A stretch of DNA of 15,419 nucleotides from NCBI GenBank assembly GCA_965364515.1, contig CBDTXZ010000061.1:1-15419 (forward strand). Reading direction: 5' to 3'. The stretch comes from JAHEDH01 sp965364515 (GTDB taxonomy: Bacteria > Actinomycetota > Acidimicrobiia > Spongiisociales > ZC4RG35). How positions within the stretch are numbered: position 1 is the first letter of the stretch; each line of letters starts with the position of its first letter. Shown here piece by piece: positions 1 through 7,432 of the stretch. The translations under genes and the position numbers were made by a program. The notes under the pieces are model-generated. The model was given only the letters and a program-made list of their open reading frames with translations, searched no databases and had not been told where the DNA came from.

Positions 1-245
1 TGGAGTGACGACGACTCGAGGGCGTTGAGCGACTTCACATCCGAGATCACCTCACGGATGTCGGTACCGGGCTCGGCGACGCCGTCGGCGATCGACCAGA
101 GGGTGTCTCCGGGCTGCACCACGTAGGAAACGACCGCCTGCGGTTCGTCGGCGGCTCCGATGGCATCCAGGAGGAAGAAGATCGATGTCAGCGCAAGGAG
201 GAGAATCAGCACCCTGGTGGACAGGTTCTGAGCGCTCTTGGACAT
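1..245 (-). CDS. LysM-domain membrane protein, probable SOS cell-division inhibitor (3' end outside window)
   Basis: The visible 81 residues show a short basic N-terminus, one membrane helix (about residues 11-29, VLILLLALTSIFFLL) and the start of a LysM peptidoglycan-binding domain (YVVQPGDTLWSIAD at 41-54, then a second helix ending in SLNAL). The reading frame runs off the window at base 1. A membrane-anchored LysM protein divergent from lexA matches YneA of Bacillus and ChiZ of Mycobacterium, which delay division during DNA damage; that role is inferred here from architecture and neighbourhood. The chosen ATG has a strong ribosome site (GGGGAGGAA at 259-251, 5 nt spacing). An in-frame ATG at 341-339, with AGGAG at 352-348, would add 32 residues rich in Arg and Pro, resembling the cytoplasmic tail of ChiZ. 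That extension has less GC at third codon positions than the rest, so I keep 245. Expression is expected from the LexA-controlled minus-strand promoter at 468-497. Confidence 0.8.
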   Translation of the reverse strand, partial: MSKSAQNLSTRVLILLLALTSIFFLLDAIGAADEPQAVVSYVVQPGDTLWSIADGVAEPGTDIREVISDVKSLNALESSSL

Positions 246-444
246 CGATCTTCCTCCCCTTGGACGGTAGGCACCGACCTGGTGGGCGGGTGCAAACTCA
301 ACATACGAAGAGGGTGTGACAGAAACGGGACGTGCGGTCATGGAGAGCTCCTGATGCGACACCGAACGCGCTCGCACACACGACACCGTTGACGCGCCGG
401 GACTGGAGGCCCGGTCGCTTGGATACTCGTGGAGCTGTCGGTCG

Positions 445-472
445 TTGACTTCGAACATGTGTTCGGTATACT
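445..472 (+). promoter_or_regulatory. lexA promoter with LexA box filling the spacer
   Basis: TTGACT (445-450) is a -35 element and TATACT (467-472) a near-perfect -10, separated by exactly 16 bp. Those 16 bp are a LexA box, TCGAACATGTGTTCGG, one base off the TCGAAC-N4-GTTCGA consensus. Transcription would start near 479, leaving a leader of about 80 nt before lexA. LexA bound here would cover both hexamers. The elements are seen in the sequence; the start site is inferred. Confidence 0.8.
451..466. promoter_or_regulatory. LexA box 1
   Basis: TCGAACATGTGTTCGG matches 11 of the 12 fixed positions of the Gram-positive/actinobacterial SOS box TCGAAC-N4-GTTCGA. It lies in the spacer of the lexA promoter. 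Confidence 0.85.
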
Positions 473-497
473 AACCGAACGTTTGTTCGATCGTCAA
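468..497 (-). promoter_or_regulatory. Divergent promoter for the LysM gene, also holding a LexA box
   Basis: Read on the minus strand, TTGACG (497-492) and TAGTAT (473-468) are separated by 18 bp. Their spacer contains the second LexA box (475-490) with one base free on each side. The -10 overlaps the lexA -10 on the opposite strand, so RNA polymerase could probably occupy only one promoter at a time. Transcription would begin near 461, about 215 nt upstream of the ATG at 245. Confidence 0.65.
475..490. promoter_or_regulatory. LexA box 2
   Basis: CCGAACGTTTGTTCGA matches 11 of 12 fixed positions. It covers the expected lexA transcription start and sits in the spacer of the divergent LysM promoter. 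Its centre is 24 bp from box 1. Confidence 0.85.
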
Positions 498-498
498 G

Positions 499-514
499 TC
501 GAACATATGTTTGG
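499..514. promoter_or_regulatory. LexA box 3 (weaker)
   Basis: TCGAACATATGTTTGG matches 10 of 12 fixed positions. Its centre is again exactly 24 bp from box 2. It lies one base upstream of the LysM -35 and inside the untranslated leader of lexA, where bound LexA could block elongating polymerase. Confidence 0.6.
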
Positions 515-561
515 AACGCGAAGGTCGGATGGGTACGCTCATCGAGACCAGAGGAGACGAC

Positions 562-1227
562 ATGGCAGATCAGACGCCATCCGGATTCGGTCCGCTCTCG
601 GACCGGCAACAACAGGTCCTGGACTTTCTGACCGCAACGGTCAACGAGCGCGGCTACCCGCCGTCGGTACGAGAGATCTGCGACGCCGTCGGGCTCTCCT
701 CACCGTCGACGGTCCACTCGCACCTCTCGTCTCTGGTCAAGGCCGGATACATCCGACGTGATCCATCCAAACCGCGCGCCATCGAGATCCTCACCGAAAG
801 CAACGTGACCGAGGCCGCCCCACCAGCCGCCCACACCGACGACCGACTCCGAGACGTTCCCCTCGTCGGTCGGATCGCTGCCGGTTCGCCGATCCTGGCC
901 GCCGAAGACATCGAGACGATCATGCCGCTCCCAGAGGAGCTGGTCGGATCCGATCCCGTCTTCATGCTCGAGGTTCGGGGAGATTCGATGATCGACGCTG
1001 GCATCCTCGACGGCGACTACGTGGTCATCCGACGCCAGCCCGACGCCAGAGACGGCGAGATCATCGCTGCGCTCGTCGACGGTGAGGAAGCCACCGTCAA
1101 ACGGCTGAAGCGGGAGAACGGGCGAGTGATCCTGATCCCCGAGAACCCCGCACTCGAACCGATGGTCTTCGAGGACGGCGTCGAGATCATCGGCAAGGTC
1201 GTCTCGGTGCTCAGAAAGCTCTACTGA
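562..1227 (+). CDS. lexA: LexA, SOS transcriptional repressor and self-cleaving protease
   Basis: This 221-residue protein has the full two-domain LexA layout. Residues about 10-75 form the winged-helix DNA-binding domain (LSDRQQQVLDFL, GYPPSVREI, SSPSTVHSHL recognition helix). After a linker comes the S24 peptidase domain: cleavage site Ala107-Gly108 in VGRIAAGSP, catalytic Ser142 in RGDSM and Lys180 in ATVKRL. It represses SOS genes until RecA filaments stimulate its self-cleavage. The ATG at 562 is chosen because AGAGGAG (550-556) lies 5 nt upstream and the N-terminus then matches the family; an in-frame TTG at 511 would put coding sequence over LexA box 3. The gene is autoregulated through three boxes at 451-514. 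Its last 7 bases overlap the end of dapF on the other strand, so there is no space for an ordinary intergenic terminator. Confidence 0.97.
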   Translation: MADQTPSGFGPLSDRQQQVLDFLTATVNERGYPPSVREICDAVGLSSPSTVHSHLSSLVKAGYIRRDPSKPRAIEILTESNVTEAAPPAAHTDDRLRDVPLVGRIAAGSPILAAEDIETIMPLPEELVGSDPVFMLEVRGDSMIDAGILDGDYVVIRRQPDARDGEIIAALVDGEEATVKRLKRENGRVILIPENPALEPMVFEDGVEIIGKVVSVLRKLY

Positions 1228-1982
1228 GCCCAGACGCCCTCGAACACCGTCACGGCCGGACCGATCAGCCAGACGTGGTCACCGTCGAACTCGACTCGAC
1301 CGTCCCCTCCCGGCACGGTGACCTGCCAGTCGTCGATCTCGGGATGACGGAGACGTGCGGCGGCTGCGGCAGCCACCATGCCGGTGCCGCATGCCTGCGT
1401 CTCCCCCACTCCACGCTCCCACACTCGCATCTGGATCCGGTCGCCTTCGACACTGATGAACTCGACGTTCGTCCCGTCGGGAAACACCGGATCGGTCTCC
1501 ACGACCGGTCCCTCGACGGTGACATTCGTCTCTGCCGGGTCGGGCACGAACGTGACTGCGTGCGGATTCCCCACGTCGACGGTGCTCCACGGGCGCCCAT
1601 GCAGCTCGATCACGGATCCGTGAACCCGCACCGGCCCGAGATCGACGGCGATCTCGTCATTGGGCAACACTCGGGCGGCCTTGAGACCGACAGGCGTCTC
1701 GACCATCAGTTCGTCACCGTCGACGAGGTTTCGATCGAGCGCATAACGCACCACACAGCGAAGCCCGTTGCCGCACATCTCCGCGGTGCTGCCGTCGGCG
1801 TTCCAGTACTGCATCCGCACGGCGGCGCCGCCGACGCCCGGACCGACCGCCAGCAGCCCGTCCGCTCCCACACCGGTTCGACGGTCACACACCGCCGCCA
1901 CCTCTGACGGATCGGGATCGATGGGACCGTCGACGACCACGAAATCGTTCGAGAGGCCGTGCATCTTCACGAATGCCGTCAC
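1221..1982 (-). CDS. dapF: Diaminopimelate epimerase
   Basis: DapF converts LL- to meso-diaminopimelate, the precursor of lysine and of the peptidoglycan cross-link. This copy is 253 residues long. The N-terminal KMHGLSNDF motif and both catalytic cysteines are present: Cys70 in EMCGNGLRC and Cys198 in ETQACGTGM, the acid/base pair of this cofactor-independent racemase. I start at the GTG at 1982, which forms a GTGA overlap with the miaA stop and places the start about five residues before KMHG, as is usual. An ATG at 1991 would add three residues and cannot be excluded; neither has an obvious ribosome site, so translational coupling to miaA is likely. It is the last gene of the rny-miaB-miaA-dapF run and ends tail to tail with lexA, overlapping it by 7 bp. 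Confidence 0.95.
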   Translation of the reverse strand: MTAFVKMHGLSNDFVVVDGPIDPDPSEVAAVCDRRTGVGADGLLAVGPGVGGAAVRMQYWNADGSTAEMCGNGLRCVVRYALDRNLVDGDELMVETPVGLKAARVLPNDEIAVDLGPVRVHGSVIELHGRPWSTVDVGNPHAVTFVPDPAETNVTVEGPVVETDPVFPDGTNVEFISVEGDRIQMRVWERGVGETQACGTGMVAAAAAARLRHPEIDDWQVTVPGGDGRVEFDGDHVWLIGPAVTVFEGVWAQ

Positions 1983-2872
1983 GGGTGCCATCGATCGAGA
2001 CAATACGTCGCAGCCTCCTCGATGTCGACGTCCGGATCGAGCCAGGTGATCCTCGGATCCCTCCGGAACCAGGTTCGCTGCTTCTTGGCGAGCGCGAGCG
2101 TGTTGGATCGGATCTGCTCGATCGCCTCGTCGACCGTCGAGCGACCGGCGGCCACATCGAGGAGTTCGGCGTATCCGACCGCCTTGGAGGCATTCCGCCC
2201 GAGCCGGGGTGCGAGCGACATCACCTCGTCGACCAGTCCCCCGGAGACCATCGCATCGACTCGCCGATCGATTCTCTCGACGAGCCCTTCGCCGGGGTCG
2301 ATGCCGACTCCGAGGAACGGATGCTTGGGGCGATAGTCCCGGATGGCTTCGGCTTCGGGGGTGGCGGCACGCTCACTGGGCCCCGATCCGGTCAGCTCTG
2401 CGATCTCGAGCGCCCTGACCACCCGGCGCCGGTTTGCGAGATCGACATGGTCGCCCGCCCCGGGGTCGATCGCCAAGAGCGCTGCGATGGCGTCCTCGGG
2501 GGCGAGCGACTCGAATTCGGCGCGGACGGAAGGCTCACTCGGGGCGAATGTCATCGGATCGACGATCGAACGGAAGTGCAGGCCACTCCCGCCCACGACC
2601 ACGACCGGAGCGTCGTGGGCCACGAGACGCTCAGATGCGACCGATTGGAACTCGCCGACGGTCAGGTCCACCTCCGGATCCACGATGTCGATGAGCTCGT
2701 GGGGCACCTCTGCCCGTTCCTCGAGGGTCGGCTTCGCCGTGCCGATGTCCATGCCCCGATAGACCTGCATGGAATCGACCGAGAAGATGACCGCCCCACT
2801 GCGTCTGGCGACCTCCATCGCGACTGCGCTCTTGCCGGCCGCGGTCGGCCCGACGATTGCCAGCAGTCTCAG
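1979..2872 (-). CDS. miaA: tRNA dimethylallyltransferase, apparent CTG start
   Basis: MiaA transfers a dimethylallyl group to N6 of A37 in tRNAs that read UNN codons. The P-loop GPTAAGKS (residues 8-15) is followed by DSMQVYRGMDIGTAKP (33-48, with the catalytic Asp33), PHELIDIVDP, and the C-terminal KKQRTWFRRD tRNA-contact motif. From the CTG at 2872 the protein has 297 residues, the usual length, and begins MRLLAIVGPTAAGKS if CTG is read as Met. The first ATG in frame (2818) lies after the P-loop and would give an inactive protein. I find no ATG, GTG or TTG upstream for at least 20 codons, within the miaB 3' end. The CTG forms a CTGA overlap with the miaB stop, with GGCGGGG just upstream. 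A sequencing error or another rare start codon such as ATC at 2857 is possible. Its product is the substrate tRNA for the neighbouring MiaB. Confidence 0.93.
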   Translation of the reverse strand: MRLLAIVGPTAAGKSAVAMEVARRSGAVIFSVDSMQVYRGMDIGTAKPTLEERAEVPHELIDIVDPEVDLTVGEFQSVASERLVAHDAPVVVVGGSGLHFRSIVDPMTFAPSEPSVRAEFESLAPEDAIAALLAIDPGAGDHVDLANRRRVVRALEIAELTGSGPSERAATPEAEAIRDYRPKHPFLGVGIDPGEGLVERIDRRVDAMVSGGLVDEVMSLAPRLGRNASKAVGYAELLDVAAGRSTVDEAIEQIRSNTLALAKKQRTWFRRDPRITWLDPDVDIEEAATYCLDRWHP

Positions 2873-4254
2873 ATCTGGACCCCGCCGAGATGGTGGTGCC
2901 CGGCGAACTCGATCTCCACCAGAGACTTCTCGCCGGCCGGATGGTTCCCGTGCACGTGCACCAGCTTGCCGTTTCGGGCACGTGTGGTCGCAACCGAGAA
3001 GTTCTTCTTGGACTGACCTTCGCTGATCACTTCTTGAACGGATCCGATCAGCGCCCGGTTGCGCGCCAGCGATGCAGCGTCCTGGATCTCCTGAAGACGC
3101 CCGAACCGCTCCTTGATGATCGCATCGTCGACGAACTCGTCCTCGAACTCTGCAGCGGCGGTGCCCGGTCGTGGCGAGAAGATGAACATGAAGGCCGAGT
3201 CGAACTGGGCCTCTTCCACCAATTCGAGCGTCCGGTCGAAGTCATCGTCGGTCTCCCCGGGGAAGCCGACGATGATGTCCGTGGTGACAGCCAGGTCGGG
3301 GATGATGTCACGTGCCATCGCCAACCGGTCCCGATACTTCTTCGCCGTGTAGCCGCGGTGCATTCGGCGCAGCACGGCGTCGCTTCCCGACTGGAGCGGG
3401 AAGTGGAGTTGAGGACACACGGCCTCGGTCTCGGCCATGGCGAGTGCAACGTCCTCTCGGAAGTCGTTTGGATGCGGCGAAGTGAATCGGATCCGCTCGA
3501 CGCCGTCGATGGCGCCGACCTGTCGAAGCAGGTCGGCGAAGATCGGGCGCCGCTTGCCGTCGATTGCGAGGTCGCGTCCGTACGTGTCGACGTTCTGTCC
3601 CAGCAGGGTGAACTCGACGACTCCGTCGTCGACGAGTCGCCGCACCTCGTCGAGGATGTCGCCGGGCCTGCGGCTGATCTCGGGCCCGCGAACGCTCGGG
3701 ACGATGCAGAACGTGCACGAGTTGTTGCACCCGACCTGAATGGTGATCCACGCCGAGTGGGGAAGCTCACGCTTGACCGGAAGCGAAGACGGCATCGCCT
3801 GAAGCTCGTCGACGACCTCGGTGATCGGGCCCCAGTGCTCGGCGTGGTCCAACAGGTCGAGCACCCGGTCGAGATTGTGGGTCCCCATCACGACGTCGAC
3901 CCATGGCGCCCGCTCCCGGACGTAGTCGCGGTCCTTCTGGGCAGCGCATCCGCCGACCATGAGCGTCATCTCCGGATTGACCTCTTTGATCGCCTTCAGC
4001 TGGCCGAGCGTTCCGTACAGACGGTTGTCGGCGTTCTCACGGATCGTGCACGTGTTGATGTAGACGACGTCCGCTCGGCCGAGGTCCGACGTCATGGTCA
4101 TCCCGTCCGACTCGAACAGCCCGGCGATGCGCTCCGAATCGTGCTCGTTCATCTGGCATCCGAACGTGCGGATCAGGAACTCCTTGCCCACACGCGATGG
4201 CGCGCGATAGGGGCGCGGGCGACGTTTGGGTACGGGAAGCAGTGTTTCGCTCAT
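2869..4254 (-). CDS. miaB: tRNA-2-methylthio-N6-dimethylallyladenosine synthase (radical SAM)
   Basis: MiaB adds a methylthio group to C2 of the isopentenylated A37 made by MiaA. The 461-residue protein shows the three methylthiotransferase parts. The N-terminal UPF0004 domain binds the auxiliary [4Fe-4S] cluster through Cys33 (RTFGCQMN), Cys69 (NTCTIRENA) and Cys103 (GGCAAQ). The radical SAM domain has the CxxxCxxC motif at Cys176, Cys180 and Cys183 (GCNNSCTFCIVP). A C-terminal TRAM RNA-binding domain covers about 390-455. The ATG at 4254 lies 16 bp after the rny stop and lacks a clear ribosome site; the N-terminal extension rich in Arg and Pro before KEFLIRTFGCQMN is longer than in many homologues. 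The gene runs into miaA through a CTGA overlap. RimO at 9330-10664 is a paralogue acting on ribosomal protein S12; the C-terminal domain and the miaA context favour MiaB here. Confidence 0.95.
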   Translation of the reverse strand: MSETLLPVPKRRPRPYRAPSRVGKEFLIRTFGCQMNEHDSERIAGLFESDGMTMTSDLGRADVVYINTCTIRENADNRLYGTLGQLKAIKEVNPEMTLMVGGCAAQKDRDYVRERAPWVDVVMGTHNLDRVLDLLDHAEHWGPITEVVDELQAMPSSLPVKRELPHSAWITIQVGCNNSCTFCIVPSVRGPEISRRPGDILDEVRRLVDDGVVEFTLLGQNVDTYGRDLAIDGKRRPIFADLLRQVGAIDGVERIRFTSPHPNDFREDVALAMAETEAVCPQLHFPLQSGSDAVLRRMHRGYTAKKYRDRLAMARDIIPDLAVTTDIIVGFPGETDDDFDRTLELVEEAQFDSAFMFIFSPRPGTAAAEFEDEFVDDAIIKERFGRLQEIQDAASLARNRALIGSVQEVISEGQSKKNFSVATTRARNGKLVHVHGNHPAGEKSLVEIEFAGHHHLGGVQI

Positions 4255-4270
4255 GGTCGGGGTGTCGAGG

Positions 4271-5809
4271 TCAGCGGGCGTAATCGGTGGACCGGAACTC
4301 TCGGATCACCGTCACTTGGATCTGACCAGGATACTGCAGGTCATCTTCGAGCTTCCGAGCGATGCGTCGCGACAAGTCGCCGGCTGCGAGATCATCGATG
4401 ACACCGGGATCGACGATCACCCGCACTTCACGACCTGCCTGCATGGCGAACACCCGTTCCACGCCGTCGAACTCCATGGCGACGTTCTCGAGCTTCTCGA
4501 GTCTGCGCACATACGACTCGAGCGCCTCCCTGCGCGCACCGGGGCGAGCGGCACTGACGGCGTCCGCCGCCTGGACGAGGATGGCGAGCACCGTGCGGGG
4601 CTCGACCTCGTTGTGGTGTGCCTCGATACCGTGCACGACCGCCGGGTCCTCGCCGAACCGACGGGCGATCTCGGCACCGATCAACGCATGCGAGCCTTCG
4701 ACCTCGTGTGTGACGGCCTTGCCGATGTCGTGGAGCAATGCAGCCCTTCGCACCTGGACCGGATCCATCTCCAGCTCCGAAGACAGCATCGCTGCCACGT
4801 GAGCCGCCTCGACGGAATGGTTCAGCACGTTCTGGCCGTACGACGTGCGGTACTTGAGCCGACCGAGCAGGGTCACCAGCTCGGGATTCATCCGAGAGAC
4901 ACCGACCTCGAGGAGTGCCCATTCACCGGCGTCGCGGACGCTCTGCTCGACCTCCGCCTGGGCTTTCTCGAAGGACTCTTCGATCGAGGCGGGGTGGATG
5001 CGTCCGTCGGCGATGAGCCGTTCGAGCGTGAGACGGGCTACCTCTCTGCGCACCGGGTCGAACGATGCCACCGAGACGGCCTCCGGCGTGTCGTCGACGA
5101 TGAGATTCACTCCCGTCACCGCCTCGAGCGCACGGATGTTGCGACCCTCACGACCGATGATCCGCCCCTTCATGTCGTCGCTGGGCAATGCAACCACCGA
5201 GACCGTCGTCTCGGTGACGACCTCCGAGGCGAGGCGCTGGATCGACGTGGCCAGGATTCGCCTCGCCCGCTTGTCGGCTTCTTCACGCGCCCGCACTTCG
5301 AGATCACGCACCAACAACATCGCATCGCGCCGGGCGTCGTCCTCGACCTCGGCCAGCAGTTGCTCCTTGGCGGCCTTGGCGTCGATACCGGCGACACGCT
5401 CCAGGTCCTCCCTGGCCTCCTCCCGCAACATCTCGCTCTCCTGGCGGATCGACGTCACCTCGCGCTCGCGTTCGAGCAGCAACTGCTCGCGCGATGCCAG
5501 GTTCGCCGCCCGCTGTTCGAGCGTTTCCTCACGCTGGGTGAGCCGAGACTCGATCGTCTCGATCTCGACTTTGCGGTGTTCGAGGGCGGCCTCTTCGCGT
5601 TCGCGATAGCTCTCGGCCCGGGCGCGACCCTCCTCTTCGGCGCGAGTGAGGATCCGTTGCGCCTCGAGCCTCGCTTCGGACACGGCATCCTGGCTGTCGG
5701 GATCTCTCTTCGCTGGCCTGGCGAATCGCGTGGCAATGAGGAATCCTCCCCCACCGGCGATCACCACGGCCAACGCCACCGCCACTGCGATGGTTGCTGT
5801 TGAGTCCAT
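4271..5809 (-). CDS. rny: Ribonuclease Y, membrane-anchored endoribonuclease
   Basis: RNase Y starts decay of many mRNAs at the inner face of the membrane. This 512-residue copy has the standard order: one N-terminal membrane helix (residues about 5-27), a long charged coiled coil rich in Glu and Arg (about 40-200), a KH RNA-binding domain (about 202-265, with GRIIGREGRNIR at 215-226), and an HD phosphodiesterase domain (about 326-420, with LLHDIGK placing the metal-binding pair at His360-Asp361), followed by the conserved C-terminal region. The ATG at 5809 is chosen because it starts directly before the membrane helix; an upstream ATG at 5845 would add 12 residues and lacks a better ribosome site. 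It heads the minus-strand run into miaB (16 bp gap). A GC-rich hairpin (5855-5877) precedes the start. Confidence 0.96.
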   Translation of the reverse strand: MDSTATIAVAVALAVVIAGGGGFLIATRFARPAKRDPDSQDAVSEARLEAQRILTRAEEEGRARAESYREREEAALEHRKVEIETIESRLTQREETLEQRAANLASREQLLLEREREVTSIRQESEMLREEAREDLERVAGIDAKAAKEQLLAEVEDDARRDAMLLVRDLEVRAREEADKRARRILATSIQRLASEVVTETTVSVVALPSDDMKGRIIGREGRNIRALEAVTGVNLIVDDTPEAVSVASFDPVRREVARLTLERLIADGRIHPASIEESFEKAQAEVEQSVRDAGEWALLEVGVSRMNPELVTLLGRLKYRTSYGQNVLNHSVEAAHVAAMLSSELEMDPVQVRRAALLHDIGKAVTHEVEGSHALIGAEIARRFGEDPAVVHGIEAHHNEVEPRTVLAILVQAADAVSAARPGARREALESYVRRLEKLENVAMEFDGVERVFAMQAGREVRVIVDPGVIDDLAAGDLSRRIARKLEDDLQYPGQIQVTVIREFRSTDYAR

Positions 5810-5854
5810 GTGATCTCGCTTTCGAGACACCAGGTTGGCCCACATAATGGCAAT

Positions 5855-5877
5855 GCCGAACCCCGATGGGGCCCGGC
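5855..5877 (-). other. GC-rich hairpin in the rny leader
   Basis: On the minus-strand RNA, GCCG-GG-CCCC, a three-base AUC loop, then GGGG-UU-CGGC can form a 10-pair stem with two G-U pairs. It ends 45 nt upstream of the rny ATG and is not followed by a U tract. It could end recA transcripts, or act in the rny leader as a control or processing site. Structure is seen; function is not known. Confidence 0.4.
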
Positions 5878-6048
5878 ACATACCGTGAAAGGGGCGAGGT
5901 CGAATCGATCGCTGCCGTCAGGCTCGCTGTCGAGACGCTCTTCTTTCGTATTTGGTGTGGTTCATCTGATGCGTTGGTTCGTTAGGTAGTTTGGTATGTG
6001 CTTGTGGCACATGCTAGTGCGCCGGCGAGGCTTTGAAAGGCTTCTCGA
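5878..6048. other. recA-rny intergenic segment
   Basis: This segment is clearly less GC-rich than its surroundings. On the plus strand about 5940-6010 is rich in T and G, which means an A/C-rich, poorly structured RNA on the minus strand. It contains a small perfect dyad (ATGTGC, five bases, GCACAT at 5996-6012) that could be a weak recA terminator, and a direct repeat of AGGCTT near 6030. No convincing promoter for rny and no coding frame is visible, and recX is not here. Confidence 0.4.
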
Positions 6049-7164
<1,116 letters not shown>

Positions 7165-7310
7165 GGTGTTCGCCTTTCTGAATTGCGTCTGTCCGATACG
7201 CCGGAGCCCGGTCGCCTTCGGTCACTCGTTCTCGTATGGGCCTTGTCTGTCGACCCGTGCGAGACACCGTACGGACCGCCTGTGACATAATCACATGTGT
7301 GTGAGACGCA

Positions 7311-7339
7311 ACGCTACACGAACACCTGTTCGATACCAA
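7311..7339 (-). promoter_or_regulatory. recA promoter with LexA box in the spacer
   Basis: On the minus strand TTGGTA (7339-7334) and TAGCGT (7316-7311) are separated by 17 bp that contain a LexA box. The -35 matches 4 of 6 consensus bases and the -10 fits the TAnnnT form common in actinobacteria. Transcription would start near 7304. The placement copies the lexA and LysM promoters, which supports it. Confidence 0.6.
7318..7333. promoter_or_regulatory. LexA box of recA
   Basis: ACGAACACCTGTTCGA matches 11 of 12 fixed positions of TCGAAC-N4-GTTCGA. It lies about 155 bp upstream of the recA GTG and inside the putative promoter spacer. Confidence 0.85.
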
Positions 7340-7432
7340 GCATCTCGCACGACATTCTCGAGAAGCGGCCATCCTCGGCCACGACGCCCACCCAGACCTG
7401 GCCAGCCGAACCGGTCAGGAGGGTCCCCGGCG

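Larger units (their letters stand above)
246..561. other. Intergenic region between the LysM gene and lexA
   Basis: This 316-bp gap holds the two back-to-back promoters and three LexA boxes between 445 and 514. The remainder is the long leader of the LysM gene (about 246-461), which contains the alternative in-frame ATG at 341. I see no terminator and no separate RNA gene in it. Confidence 0.6.
7165..7432. other. recA leader and promoter region after thpR
   Basis: Besides the promoter and LexA box, this gap carries an odd-length palindrome, TGTGA-CATAA-TCACA (7281-7295), just downstream of the expected recA transcription start. In the recA leader RNA it could form a 5-pair hairpin. No terminator with a U tract follows thpR, so read-through from cinA-thpR into recA is possible. 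Confidence 0.45.

Noticed and set aside
511..561. Upstream TTG start for lexA
   Set aside because: It would translate over LexA box 3, adds residues unlike LexA, and the ATG at 562 has a good ribosome site.
4446..4461. LexA-box-like sequence GCGAACACCCGTTCCA
   Set aside because: It keeps the GAAC-N4-GTTC core but misses two outer bases and lies inside the conserved HD-domain coding part of rny, far from any start. Treated as chance.
1973..5803. Very long open frames on the plus strand opposite miaA, miaB and rny (up to about 525 codons)
   Set aside because: They lie antisense to clearly recognisable core genes, have biased Arg/Asp/His-rich translations and no family motifs. Such shadows are expected in high-GC DNA.
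6028..6044. Terminator hairpin after recA
   Set aside because: AGGCTT...AAGGCTT is a direct repeat, not an inverted one, so it cannot form the stem.
7281..7295. CRP binding site
   Set aside because: The arms fit TGTGA/TCACA but the spacer is 5 instead of 6 bp, so it does not meet the CRP consensus. Kept only as a palindrome of unknown role.
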